Shown here: positions 1-7,854 of the stretch, one piece after another | Layout: every line of letters starts with the position of its first letter | How positions within the stretch are numbered: the first letter of the stretch is position 1 | IMG/VR virus record: IMGVR_UViG_3300048839_001209 | Span: 1 to 29,552 of that record | DNA: 29,552 nt | Source of the DNA: a virus | Reading direction: 5' to 3' (one strand) | The notes under the pieces: generated by a model | Database searches by the model: none | Told to the model about the DNA's origin: nothing | The model's input: only the letters and a program-made list of their open reading frames with translations | Made by a program: the position numbers and the translations under genes

Positions 1-1666
1 CTTGGAGCAAAATCTTGGTTGGCAGTTTGCGATTGAACGTGGAGCCGAAGTTGATGTTGACCGACTTGTACGTCCAAATGATGGTCTCATTGGACCAGTT
101 GTTTGGTGTCGTGAGGATGTCGATTCTCGGGTCGGTGTCGTACTCTGACGAGTGCTTGAGCACAAAGCCGCGGGTGTCGCCGCGATACAAAAACCCACCG
201 AAGAACCCTACGGCGGTCGGTCTGAAACTATCTCCCGACCAAGTGGTGAAAGTGCTCTTTGCTGAAACTCCCCAACGCATGTCAAGAACCACAAGGGAAT
301 CATTGTCGAGGTTAGCGGAATTGCGCTGAACTCCCCAATACACTCGGCGGTCTTTTTCGTTGAAGGTCCCGGTGATGCGGTTGGCTTGAGTTTGGGAATC
401 AAGGATGCTACGGTAGCGGGTGTTGTTGCTGTCTGAGATTTTGAAAACCTGATACCCGTCGCTGGCGTAGAATCCGTCTTGTCCGGCCCAGAGAACAAAG
501 TTCTCGGCTTGGACAATGGAGAGATTAGAAACACAGCCAGCGGTGTCACTGATGCGAATAGGACGAATGCTACCGCGGCCAAAGCGGTCAAAGCCTTGCT
601 CAAGGCGGTAAATATAGCGCTTGCAGAAAACAAGTGGAATGGATTTCGTCGAGCTAAGACCTGTGATTTTATCTTCAAGGTCCACGAAAAAATCGCCAGG
701 CACAGCGCCAGGCGCGCTTGGGACACTCTGACGAACACGGAACTCGAAGTCCTCGGTTCCTTCTCGGGTGGAAGCATAGTACCCGGTATTGTTCACGACA
801 TGGACGAACTTCGCAAGCGGCGGCGGTTCAAAATCCACGGTTCCATCGTCGGTGTAAAGCACCAACCCATTTTCCTGGGCGAAGTCGTCGCTCACGTTGT
901 CATTGAACGTGGTCACTCCGTTGGCGACTTCACCGATTTTGTAGAACGTCTCCCCGCCGTCAACCGTGCGGTAAATGAAAATCTTGACGTTCGCCAAATC
1001 GTAATTGCCGTCGGTTCCGTTTGAGAGAACCGGAATCCCGGACACTTGGTTTGGAGTAACCGCGGGGTCGCCGGAATTAAGTAGCTGCACCACTGTGGTT
1101 GGACCGAAATCCTGGAACTCTTGATTGCCCACCATGTAGGTCAGGTGGAAGTGAAACGCGTAGGCGTAGGCCCTTGTTCCAACAGCACCGGCTGTGAGGA
1201 TGGGGTCCGTCGCCAGATAATCGAAGCCGTGGGCGATGACTTTGTAAACCCCGTTTTCGTCTTTATAAACCTTCACAGGTTTAGAATAGGCGTCGTTGGT
1301 GATGTAGAAGTGATTGTTCCACTGGGCAAAGGAAACCGTGTTGGTTTCATCGCCCGCTGACAAGACCTCAAAATTGCTCGGTCCCCGGAGAATGGAGTAG
1401 GCGTCAGGATTCCGGTAGAAAAGCTGGCGCCCTGAGTTCACGAACAGTTTGTCGTTGTTGGCGTAATTTATCAGCGCGCCAATTCGGGCGACGCCTGCCG
1501 GAATTTGGCCAAAGTCCACATTATCCACGACCGAGCCGTCGCGCGAATCCAGCAGGCCATCCGAAGTGATGGTGAAGTTGTCCAGTTCAGCCGCGGCGTC
1601 GTAGACTTGCTCGAACGTGTCATCAGTGATGCCCTTCGAGAAACTGAAAACCTCGAAGGGATTCAT
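1..1666 (-). CDS. Large beta-rich virion protein, possibly P22 gp10-like DNA-stabilisation/tail protein (3' end cut by window edge)
   Basis: This is a continuous open frame on the minus strand from an ATG at 1666 to the left edge, about 555 codons without a stop. A TTG at 1681, directly after the previous stop, is an alternative start. The protein begins MNPFEVFSFSKGITDD and is rich in beta-type sequence (IYRTVDGGETFYKIGEV, AENFVLWAGQDGFYASDG). A 'W-x-G-x-[DE]-G-F-Y-x-S-D-G' segment followed by a 'V-x-K-I-S' stretch is typical, from memory, of phage beta-propeller-like tail and packaged-DNA-stabilisation proteins such as P22 gp10. The gene is the last visible one of the late operon. Gp10-like function is inferred from sequence feel and from the P22-like head module; a different tail-tube or fibre role is possible. 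That the gene is real is nearly certain. Confidence 0.75.
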   Translation of the reverse strand, partial: MNPFEVFSFSKGITDDTFEQVYDAAAELDNFTITSDGLLDSRDGSVVDNVDFGQIPAGVARIGALINYANNDKLFVNSGRQLFYRNPDAYSILRGPSNFEVLSAGDETNTVSFAQWNNHFYITNDAYSKPVKVYKDENGVYKVIAHGFDYLATDPILTAGAVGTRAYAYAFHFHLTYMVGNQEFQDFGPTTVVQLLNSGDPAVTPNQVSGIPVLSNGTDGNYDLANVKIFIYRTVDGGETFYKIGEVANGVTTFNDNVSDDFAQENGLVLYTDDGTVDFEPPPLAKFVHVVNNTGYYASTREGTEDFEFRVRQSVPSAPGAVPGDFFVDLEDKITGLSSTKSIPLVFCKRYIYRLEQGFDRFGRGSIRPIRISDTAGCVSNLSIVQAENFVLWAGQDGFYASDGYQVFKISDSNNTRYRSILDSQTQANRITGTFNEKDRRVYWGVQRNSANLDNDSLVVLDMRWGVSAKSTFTTWSGDSFRPTAVGFFGGFLYRGDTRGFVLKHSSEYDTDPRIDILTTPNNWSNETIIWTYKSVNINFGSTFNRKLPTKILLQ

Positions 1667-1681
1667 TGCGCTTTCAGCCAA

Positions 1682-2062
1682 TTATCCCCCGTACACGGCC
1701 ACGAAATCTTGAGTCGGGTCCGTCGTGTAAACGTAAAACTGTGTTGCCGAAAACCGCTCAACCGTCGGGTAAATCATTTCGCCCGTACTTTTCCGGAAGG
1801 AAATGTAGCAGGTGTTGTAATTGAACCCGGCGACCATGGTCACAAGCTGACGGTAATGCCCTGTTGGCCCAAAGGCAACCCATCCCGCCGCCAAAATGGT
1901 TTGCGAAATCCCCTGGAGCGATTGGGCGGTGAGCGCGGGTGAGTTCACACCATCGTGGTTGTGGTCATTGACCCTCTGGATATTTTCCTCAAGCGCTTGG
2001 AATAAGGGCGTGCCCTTGTCCCCGGCCTGGGGTTTTTTGTAGCCATACGAAAGCGTGAGCAT
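1682..2062 (-). CDS. Small virion-associated protein of unknown function
   Basis: 126 residues, starting at an ATG preceded by an AAGGGGG ribosome-binding site with good spacing. The N-terminal part contains AGDKGTPLFQALEENIQRVNDHNHDG (residues about 13-38). A 'D-x-G-x-x-L-F-x-A-L-E-x-N-I-x-R-x-N-D-H-N-H-D-G' segment of this kind is familiar from small phage tail or fibre-associated proteins, where it tends to sit at the N terminus. The rest is beta-type with many aromatic residues (CYISFRKSTG, FYVYTTDPTQDF). The gene lies between the lysis genes and the large beta-rich protein in the same operon, and its stop abuts the alternative TTG start of the next gene. A virion role is inferred from context; no enzyme motif is visible. 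Confidence 0.7.
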   Translation of the reverse strand: MLTLSYGYKKPQAGDKGTPLFQALEENIQRVNDHNHDGVNSPALTAQSLQGISQTILAAGWVAFGPTGHYRQLVTMVAGFNYNTCYISFRKSTGEMIYPTVERFSATQFYVYTTDPTQDFVAVYGG

Positions 2063-2071
2063 GAGGCCCCC

Positions 2072-2305
2072 TTATTTTTTCGTGGTCGCTTCGACCTTCA
2101 CCGGCTCCGCAGGCGCCGGTTCCTTGATTTCGATTTTCGGAAGTTCAACGACTTCCTTGGTTGAGCAAAACTGCTCTTTCAAATCGGAGTTTGCCACTCC
2201 AAGAACAAGCGCAATCAGCGCGCCCACGATACCCAAAATCCAAGCGCCGATTTTCTTTGTGGGAAGAATCATTCTAACGATTCCCCAAATTTTCGCGAAA
2301 CTCAT
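2072..2305 (-). CDS. Small single-pass membrane protein of the lysis region
   Basis: 77 residues. Residues about 18-39 (IGAWILGIVGALIALVLGV) form one clear membrane helix, preceded by basic residues (PTKK). After it comes a charged stretch and a proline- and lysine-rich tail (EIKEPAPAEPVKVEATTKK). The ATG overlaps the stop of the preceding gene (ATGA), so translation is probably coupled. It is the second small membrane protein downstream of the endolysin, which suggests a lysis accessory (antiholin, second holin or spanin-like subunit). The single helix with an extended Pro-rich tail does not discriminate among these. The function is inferred from position only. Confidence 0.65.
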   Translation of the reverse strand: MSFAKIWGIVRMILPTKKIGAWILGIVGALIALVLGVANSDLKEQFCSTKEVVELPKIEIKEPAPAEPVKVEATTKK

Positions 2306-2556
2306 ACCTGTGCCCCCTTAGTGTTCGTATCACGAATTTCCCGTCGGATTTCCCGAATGGCCTCGTGAGCCGCATTGATGTCTTTTGTGTGTTCCGTTTC
2401 TACAACCGTTACCCTGGAATCAAGTTTGGCGATAAACCAAACGACCCGCCCGATGCCGTAGAAAATCGTCACTACCGTGCCAATGTTGGCGAGCACCAAG
2501 GTGCCGATAATCACGTACCAACTGGTGGGGATTTGCGCGATTGCTTGCTCAGCCAT
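2302..2556 (-). CDS. Putative holin: membrane-anchored coiled-coil protein
   Basis: 84 residues. An N-terminal hydrophobic stretch (residues about 13-43, WYVIIGTLVLANIGTVVTIF then a short polar turn and VVWFIAKL) gives one long or two short membrane helices. A charged helical tail follows (VETEHTKDINAAHEAIREIR), predicted to form a coiled coil. Short phage membrane proteins with this layout immediately next to an endolysin are commonly holins or holin-like proteins. The ATG lies inside the 3' end of the endolysin gene (8-nt overlap) and the stop overlaps the next start, so the three genes form a coupled cassette. Holin function is inferred from topology and neighbourhood. Confidence 0.65.
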   Translation of the reverse strand: MAEQAIAQIPTSWYVIIGTLVLANIGTVVTIFYGIGRVVWFIAKLDSRVTVVETEHTKDINAAHEAIREIRREIRDTNTKGAQV

Positions 2557-2980
2557 TTGTCACCCACAGAGGATAATTCGGTAGCACGATTGCCACGATG
2601 TCTTTTCGGTGAGTGTAGGGCCGCACACGAACCGAGGCACCAGTCTTTGCGGCTTCCTGGGCGTTGGTCGTGGCGTGCCCCCCGCCGCCAGCCTCAATGA
2701 TTTGATACTCGCTCAAACATAAAGAGACATGGGAAATGGCCTGCTTTGATGTCCCATAGAACACCAGGGCGCCAGCTTTTGGGTTATTGAGCGGAATGCC
2801 GCCTTGGACGAGAAGGGTGTCATAAAGCCCACGCGCGGTCTGGTCTCCTTTGGGGTCGGCGCCAACTGATTGCAGCACATGCTGGACGAACCCCGAGCAA
2901 TCGAACCCTTGAGGCGAGTTCCCGCCCCAAACATACGGCACACCGATAAAGCGCATGGCGTAATCAAGCAAGGGTTTCAC
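2549..2980 (-). CDS. NlpC/P60-family peptidoglycan hydrolase (endolysin)
   Basis: 143 residues with the full NlpC/P60 cysteine-peptidase core. The segment VPYVWGGNSPQGFDCSGFV carries the catalytic Cys28, ISHVSLCL carries His84, and a Gly-rich EAGGGGHATT carries His102 as the likely third residue. This family cuts D-gamma-glutamyl-diaminopimelate type bonds in cell-wall peptides. There is no signal peptide and no binding domain, as expected for a holin-dependent endolysin. The start is a GTG with an AAGGAG site four bases upstream, overlapping the glycosyltransferase stop by 17 nt. Putative holin genes follow directly. An alternative is a tail-associated wall hydrolase used at entry, but the position next to membrane proteins favours lysis. 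Confidence 0.88.
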   Translation of the reverse strand: MKPLLDYAMRFIGVPYVWGGNSPQGFDCSGFVQHVLQSVGADPKGDQTARGLYDTLLVQGGIPLNNPKAGALVFYGTSKQAISHVSLCLSEYQIIEAGGGGHATTNAQEAAKTGASVRVRPYTHRKDIVAIVLPNYPLWVTNG

Positions 2981-3968
2981 GCCACTCCTTATCCGTGTGA
3001 ACGGGTTCTTCCCGGTAACGCTGCACAGACCAGGCGGCCCACTCGGCCATTTCGATTGGCTCAGGCAACCAGGACTTTAAAAGCTCCGGGTCGCATTGGT
3101 CCACGGTCACGTCGTTGGCTTTGTTCGGCAAATGGTCAAGGTGCTCCCATATTCCGCCCCGGCCAAGGTTCTTCATTCGCCAGGACCACTCACCCATACG
3201 CCAATGAGAAATATAATCAGGATGCTTGCAAGTAGCCACGAATCCGATGAAGGCATGGCCGCTGGCTCCAATGTGAATGGGACTGGAGTCATTGGTCAAA
3301 ATCACTTTCGCTTGTTGTAGCAGGTAAACCATCCCGTTTAGGTCGAGTTGGTTTCTCAAGTCTACACAACCTTCAGTGTTCACGTCCACAGTTCCCCTGG
3401 CATCGTCCAAGTCTTTTCCGATGATTACCGGAATAAAGCCAAAACCCCTAAGACAAACTAAAACCTCGTCCCACCATTCTTTGGGGAAGGTCTTTGATGG
3501 CCAGTGTTTTCCGGGGTGAACCACAACGCTGGCATCCGGTATGGCAATGGGAGTGGAGTAAAGTTTCACTTCCTTCGAGGCGATGGGAAGTGTGCAGCGA
3601 AAGGCCGAGAGTGCGGGAAAGTCCACGCAGTTGATAATGCAATGGTTGAGGAAACTCCAGGCGATGTCGCGCTGGTCGCAAATCGTTTGAAAGGTGAGGT
3701 ACTTGTCGTAGGCCGGTTGCTCTTGTTCAAGATCGAAAACGCGCTTGAATTTCAAATGCCTAAAAACTTCCGGCACGTAGGTCGCAAGGCTCAGTTCCGC
3801 CTTGTCGCCGAATTGCTCAAGCGCATAGCGTAGAGTCGGTTCCGCACACACTTGGTCGCCGAGCCCGCCCCAGGTGGTAATCAGCAAATTCTTTTCCGTT
3901 CCGTTCTTGAGCGCCTTAAACGCGCGGAACGCCGGAATCATGTGGGCCGGGACGACGATTTGGTCCAT
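2964..3968 (-). CDS. Glycosyltransferase family 9 (heptosyltransferase-like)
   Basis: 334 residues from the ATG at 3968, which overlaps the stop of the RCC1 gene (TAATG). An ATG at 3980 adds four residues but lacks a ribosome-binding site. Family 9 signatures are visible. They are a Gly-rich N-terminal loop (TWGGLGDQV, residues about 32-40), the second-domain motif VVVHPGKHWPSKTFP, the segment VILTNDSSPIHIGAS that matches the nucleotide-sugar-binding T-x-D-S-x-x-x-H-x-A region, and a trailing GxWEHLD. Family 9 enzymes include the ADP-heptose:LPS transferases of Gram-negative bacteria. Here the gene sits in the late operon between a virion propeller protein and the endolysin. It could modify host surface glycan or glycosylate a virion protein. 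The donor sugar cannot be read from the sequence. Confidence 0.85.
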   Translation of the reverse strand: MDQIVVPAHMIPAFRAFKALKNGTEKNLLITTWGGLGDQVCAEPTLRYALEQFGDKAELSLATYVPEVFRHLKFKRVFDLEQEQPAYDKYLTFQTICDQRDIAWSFLNHCIINCVDFPALSAFRCTLPIASKEVKLYSTPIAIPDASVVVHPGKHWPSKTFPKEWWDEVLVCLRGFGFIPVIIGKDLDDARGTVDVNTEGCVDLRNQLDLNGMVYLLQQAKVILTNDSSPIHIGASGHAFIGFVATCKHPDYISHWRMGEWSWRMKNLGRGGIWEHLDHLPNKANDVTVDQCDPELLKSWLPEPIEMAEWAAWSVQRYREEPVHTDKEWRETLA

Positions 3969-5491
3969 TACCCCACCCATTGGAATTCAACGCGTTTGCA
4001 AAACTGCGACGATGACAAACCCAATTCCCCAATCACAATGGGGCCTGGAGTGTAGGCGATGGTGATGGTATCCCCAGGGGTAACATCGACCTCATGGACT
4101 TCGGATTTAACCTCGGGCCTTTTCCACCAAATATTTCCGTCGGTGGTTGGGCCTACGATATTTGGTCCCAGCACTTGTTGTGGCGCCGAGAATCTTAAAG
4201 TCCCGGAATTTATCCCCAGGTTTCCAGCCGCCGTGTTCTCGCCCCAGCCGTAGCGGGTTCCAAACTTCGTGACCGCTTCGACGAAACTCCCTTGCAGCGG
4301 CTTGACCAAACACTCAACGATGTCGGCGGAACCGATTGAGAACACCAACGTCGGCACTGATTTCTTAGCCACGTCGTTGGTACCAAGAACCGGGAACAGC
4401 GTTTCCTGGTGTCCCCAGGCGTAGAGCCTTCGGTCGTTACCGATGGCGTAGGCCGATTGGCCCGCGGCATAGGCTTTCCAGGTGCCAACGGAACTTAAAC
4501 CAGTGACGGCAACCGGCGAGCTTTTGGGGAAGATGTTTCCCTGGCCCAGTTGGCCCGCAGTGTTCAGTCCCCAAGCATAAAGGGTTCCGTCTTTGGTGAG
4601 GCCCATGGAGAAATCAGTTCCCGCCATGATGTCGCGAAACTTCAAACCCCCAATCACGGCGACCGGCGAGCTTCGAGTTTGAATGGCGTTGTCACCAAGT
4701 TGGCCCGAAGTTCCCATTCCCCATGCGTAAATATCCCCGCTTTTGGTGAGACCAAGCGTGTGGTGAAGGGGCACAGCACCGCTTTGCGCGCACCGCTCGA
4801 TCTTCACGAAATCAAGGGCGCCTAACACCAATGTCGGTGTACTTTGTGAGCCCAAGATGCCGTTACCTAAACTTCCGGTTCCGTCGTAGCCCCAACCCCA
4901 CATTTGCCCGTCGCTATCTTTGGCGAATATGCCGACGGCGGAAAAGGTTTGTTGGTCGGGCCAAAAATCCGTGAAGGTGTGGCCACTAACCAGAGTCGGT
5001 GTGGACCTTGAGGCCACATCACCAGTTCCCAGTTGGCCGTGCTCGTTTCGCCCCCAGGCGTAAAGCTCACCGTTTTCTTTGAGGCCGTAGCAGGTATTAA
5101 CACCGCGATAGATTTTCTTGAACACATGCCCGCCGGAGACGAGGGTCGGAACGGACCTAGTGGCCACGTCGCCCACACCAAGTTGTCCGTGGGAATTGGT
5201 TCCCCAGTTGATGAACTGCCCATCGGCACGGTGGAACGGGGCCTTCATGATGCCGGTGAAAAAGCTGATATTTACCGGCGACAAGCGACTGGTGTTGGTA
5301 CCGTCGCCCACTTGAGCCGCGCCCCATGAGTACATGTCGCCGAATTGATCGAGGCCGTTGGTGGGGAAGAATGCATCGTCGTCGAAGTTTTCCTGGAACA
5401 CCACTCGAAGCTTGTTCACACCGGCAGGTACCGTGAACTGGTCGCTTGTGGAGCCCTGGCGAGCGAATACCTTTTTGACGAGATTCTTCAT
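3968..5491 (-). CDS. RCC1-repeat beta-propeller virion protein (putative adhesin)
   Basis: 507 residues, ATG with an AAGGGG site upstream. The body (residues about 50-430) is built of some seven to eight RCC1-type repeats of about 50 residues. Each carries a 'Y-x-W-G-x-N-x-x-G-Q-L-G-x-G' core and a following 'S-x-P-T-L-V' or 'S-S-P-V-A-V' strand; examples are LYAWGRNEHGQLGTGD and LYAWGLNTAGQLGQGN. RCC1 repeats form a seven-bladed propeller. A short N-terminal domain (VKKVFARQGSTSDQFTVPAGVNKLRVVF) and a C-terminal beta domain (EVDVTPGDTITIAYTPG) flank it; both resemble modules seen in phage fibre proteins. Placement within the tail-fibre block suggests a surface-exposed receptor-binding or decoration role, which is an inference. 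The fold assignment itself is firm. Confidence 0.88.
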   Translation of the reverse strand: MKNLVKKVFARQGSTSDQFTVPAGVNKLRVVFQENFDDDAFFPTNGLDQFGDMYSWGAAQVGDGTNTSRLSPVNISFFTGIMKAPFHRADGQFINWGTNSHGQLGVGDVATRSVPTLVSGGHVFKKIYRGVNTCYGLKENGELYAWGRNEHGQLGTGDVASRSTPTLVSGHTFTDFWPDQQTFSAVGIFAKDSDGQMWGWGYDGTGSLGNGILGSQSTPTLVLGALDFVKIERCAQSGAVPLHHTLGLTKSGDIYAWGMGTSGQLGDNAIQTRSSPVAVIGGLKFRDIMAGTDFSMGLTKDGTLYAWGLNTAGQLGQGNIFPKSSPVAVTGLSSVGTWKAYAAGQSAYAIGNDRRLYAWGHQETLFPVLGTNDVAKKSVPTLVFSIGSADIVECLVKPLQGSFVEAVTKFGTRYGWGENTAAGNLGINSGTLRFSAPQQVLGPNIVGPTTDGNIWWKRPEVKSEVHEVDVTPGDTITIAYTPGPIVIGELGLSSSQFCKRVEFQWVG

Positions 5492-5501
5492 TTACAGCCC
5501 C

Positions 5502-6239
5502 TTATGCGAAGTAGTAGTTCGTGCCGTCCGAAAACAAGGACCAGTTACCCCATGCGGCCCGAAGCTCATAGTCCGCGGCCAACCCTTCGATCTTCACCGC
5601 CGGGTTGGGTCTAGTCAATGTGACCGGGAAATTCTCAAGTTCGCCTAAGAAATCTTTGACCGTGAGCAGGAAGTTGGCCGCTGGTGTGGGAAGCTCCACA
5701 TTGAATGAGCCCCCACTGGAATCGAGCATCAGGATACGGCGATTGTCGCCGCTCGTGAGAACGAGGTTGGTATTAACCACGAGAACACCAAGGGCGCCAA
5801 AGCCCCCGCTTGAGCCCGCGATGGAAAGCCAAGTGGCCCCGTTGTCGTATTGGACCTCAAGCAAATCGGTGACAAAGATCAATCGCCCTGGGTTTCCAGG
5901 GGCGGGTTTACCGGCATCGGTGTAGTTTTCTAGGCGGGAGGAAAGTTGGGCCAGGGCTGATGCCGACAGGGTCCCCTCAGGGGTGACGTTTCCTCCCTGG
6001 AGTAATTGAAGGACACTCGCAGAGGCCCGGTTCAAACGGACATTCTCGTTCGCGGTTCCGGAATTCCCGATAGCGAGCTTGTCGTCGTTTCGGAGCAAGG
6101 CCCGCTTTATCGTGCCGTCGTCGGTTTTGATTCGGTTTTCGGTTGTGTTGCGCCACACCCGCCCTGCGACGTTGGAGCTTGGGTCCGAGGCCAGGTTTTC
6201 GAGTGACGCCTCTTGAAGCTCGCCGTAGAACTTCGGCAT
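5502..6239 (-). CDS. Tail-fibre-type virion protein
   Basis: 245 residues from the ATG at 6239 (MPKFYGELQEASLENL), which has an AGGGG site six bases upstream. An in-frame start at 6275 would add twelve residues but lacks such a site. The N-terminal motif SNVAGRVWRNTTENRIKTDD resembles the short 'G-x-x-[WY]-x-N-T-x-x-x-x-x-x-x-D-G' segments of phage fibre proteins. It is followed by KRALLRNDDKLAIGNSGTA and a helical VLQLLQGG region. The C-terminal half is beta-rich (FGALGVLVVNTNLVLTSGDN, WGNWSLFSDGTNYYFA) and looks like a carbohydrate-recognition or trimerisation tip. No enzyme motif is visible. It is separated from the next upstream fibre gene by a 121-nt gap containing hairpins. Fibre assignment is by composition and position. 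Confidence 0.72.
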   Translation of the reverse strand: MPKFYGELQEASLENLASDPSSNVAGRVWRNTTENRIKTDDGTIKRALLRNDDKLAIGNSGTANENVRLNRASASVLQLLQGGNVTPEGTLSASALAQLSSRLENYTDAGKPAPGNPGRLIFVTDLLEVQYDNGATWLSIAGSSGGFGALGVLVVNTNLVLTSGDNRRILMLDSSGGSFNVELPTPAANFLLTVKDFLGELENFPVTLTRPNPAVKIEGLAADYELRAAWGNWSLFSDGTNYYFA

Positions 6240-6360
6240 TTTCTTCCCCTTTTTTACGGGCGGTGAGCCCCGCAAGTTAAATTGTTCGGGCGGTTGCTTG
6301 TTAAGTCAAGCGGTCCGTCCGTGGACCTAAGCAGCGTCCCTGCTTAAGCCCATTTTAGCA
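6240..6360 (-). other. Non-coding gap within the late operon with two hairpins
   Basis: This 121-nt gap between two fibre genes contains two adjacent stem-loops. TAAGCAG (6328-6334) pairs with CTGCTTA (6340-6346) over a 5-nt loop, and GGTCC (6312-6316) pairs with GGACC (6323-6327) over a 6-nt loop. No U-run follows either on the minus strand, so a classical intrinsic terminator is not supported. An RNA-processing site, attenuator or transcript-stabilising element is possible. The ribosome-binding site of the downstream gene lies at its left end (near 6246-6250). Confidence 0.45.
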
Positions 6361-7605
6361 TTACGCCAACACAACCGTCGTACCATTTACATAAGCTTTT
6401 AATTGGGTCGAGGTCGTGTTGTACCAAATCTCACCATTTTCAGGACTGCCCGGGTCTGCGCTTAAGCGCGGCACCACGATACCTCTACCCGTGCTCGCGA
6501 AATCATGCTTTTCCGCCGTGGCGTCGTAACTAATTCCTGAATCGCCAAAGAGTGACAGGACGTTTCCGGTGTTTGACCAAATCTGAGCGACATACAAAAG
6601 ACCCCAGGCCATAGAGCCAGTTCCAAGATTGAACACTGTGTCCTGGCTTGGGAGTAGGTGCGAGCCCACTGGTGCATTAGTGAAATCCACGGTGAGGGCA
6701 TTTAGGACAATGCTTCCACGCGTGCCGCCAGTAACAGTTCCCGTATTAAGGGAAATGTTTCCTGAGCCCGCGGTTCCGGTTCCCGTTCGAACTGTGATTG
6801 AGCCCGACGAGCCGGAAGTTCCGTTACCAGTACCAAGCTGAATGGCGCCCGACGCCGAGGCGTTTGCCGTGTACTGAACCATTGATGCTGTGGAGCTAGT
6901 GGTGCGAATTCTAAACGACCCAGGCGAACCAGACCCAAACGGTGAGCCAGCATCCGTAAAGCCATGGGCGATTTGGAATGTTCCGCTGTTGAACCTGACC
7001 CCAGAGCTAACCCCGGAACCCAAAAATATCGAGGCCCAAGTGTTGGTTGTGTCCCCAAGATTTCGGGTCCCAGAGGGAAGTAGGTCTTGGTTTATGGATG
7101 TAGTCGCAAGGTTTGAAAGGGCTGTGTTGGCGCCGCCTGCCGAAGCCCAGGACAATAAACCAGCACCATCAGTGGAGAGAACTTGCCCGCTGGTGCCGTC
7201 CGTCGCGGGAAGAACATATGTTTGGGTCGCCGCCAACGTGTCCGGCGACTTCAGACCTACATAAAAACCCTCGTTCTTGTCCCAAAGGCGCAAGGTCGGA
7301 GCAACCACGCCGTTATAGGATTTGAGCGCGAAAACCTCATCAGTACACCACATGAAAACTTCGCCGCCGTCGGCATCGAGCATGAGTGATGTGGCGCTGA
7401 CGATGTCCGTGAAATACGCGGTCTGAGCATGAATCTCCGAAAACCGCAAAAGCGTCGAACCTAAGGTGTACGCTACGTCGGTGTCTGGAATGATGTTCGC
7501 ATTAACTGGTGTGGCCCAGGTTATGCCGCCCCCACCGCCGCCGGACGAGCCGCCAAGGGGGGATTGAATTGTACCGCCACGGTCCGACCGATCAAGAATC
7601 CCCAT
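6361..7605 (-). CDS. Repetitive tail-fibre protein
   Basis: 414 residues, ATG preceded by AGAGGGGG. After a Gly/Ser linker near residues 16-28 come two similar modules. Each includes a 'D-x-x-x-[NT]-L-G-x-[GT]-x-x-x-W/F-x-x-[IL]' signature of phage fibre proteins: DVAYTLGSTLLRFSEIHAQ, NLGDTTNTWASIFLGSG and FNLGTGSMAWGLLYVAQIW. Between them lies a Gly/Ser/Thr-rich shaft (GNGTSGSSGSITVRTGTG). The C terminus (SADPGSPENGEIWYNTTSTQ then LKAYVNG) is a very common end module of phage fibre proteins. Expected role: part of the host-recognition fibre or spike. The gene precedes a further fibre gene in the same operon. No chaperone-peptidase domain is visible. Confidence 0.82.
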   Translation of the reverse strand: MGILDRSDRGGTIQSPLGGSSGGGGGGITWATPVNANIIPDTDVAYTLGSTLLRFSEIHAQTAYFTDIVSATSLMLDADGGEVFMWCTDEVFALKSYNGVVAPTLRLWDKNEGFYVGLKSPDTLAATQTYVLPATDGTSGQVLSTDGAGLLSWASAGGANTALSNLATTSINQDLLPSGTRNLGDTTNTWASIFLGSGVSSGVRFNSGTFQIAHGFTDAGSPFGSGSPGSFRIRTTSSTASMVQYTANASASGAIQLGTGNGTSGSSGSITVRTGTGTAGSGNISLNTGTVTGGTRGSIVLNALTVDFTNAPVGSHLLPSQDTVFNLGTGSMAWGLLYVAQIWSNTGNVLSLFGDSGISYDATAEKHDFASTGRGIVVPRLSADPGSPENGEIWYNTTSTQLKAYVNGTTVVLA

Positions 7606-7620
7606 TGAATCCCCCTCTTT

Positions 7621-7854
7621 TTAGATGTCCCAGGCCGAGTTCCAAGTGGCCAATTCTTCCTTCATGCCCACAACGCGCTCACTAGCGCCGTCGTAGGTGT
7701 AGGTGGTTTTGATCGCAGGGCCGCCGTTGGCAGCGTTGGCCAAGGCCTCGTAGTTGTACTGAAGGCGATTGGAACCATCATACTCCCGGTGGACTTTGAT
7801 GATTTCCCGACCGAGCGTTTGCAGTAACTCGTCAGCGTTTGTATCCTGACCCAT
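7621..7854 (-). CDS. Small hypothetical protein of the fibre block
   Basis: 77 residues. The ATG directly follows the stop of the upstream membrane-protein gene, with a GGGGGG tract upstream serving as ribosome-binding site. The sequence has a helical N-terminal half (DELLQTLGREIIKVHREYDG) and a polar C-terminal half (IKTTYTYDGASERVVGMKEE). Phrases like TYTYDGASERVVGMKE are reminiscent of small phage structural proteins that carry a short beta-hairpin plus helix, but I do not recognise a family. A virion or assembly role is suggested only by its position between a membrane protein and a fibre gene. Confidence 0.6.
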   Translation of the reverse strand: MGQDTNADELLQTLGREIIKVHREYDGSNRLQYNYEALANAANGGPAIKTTYTYDGASERVVGMKEELATWNSAWDI

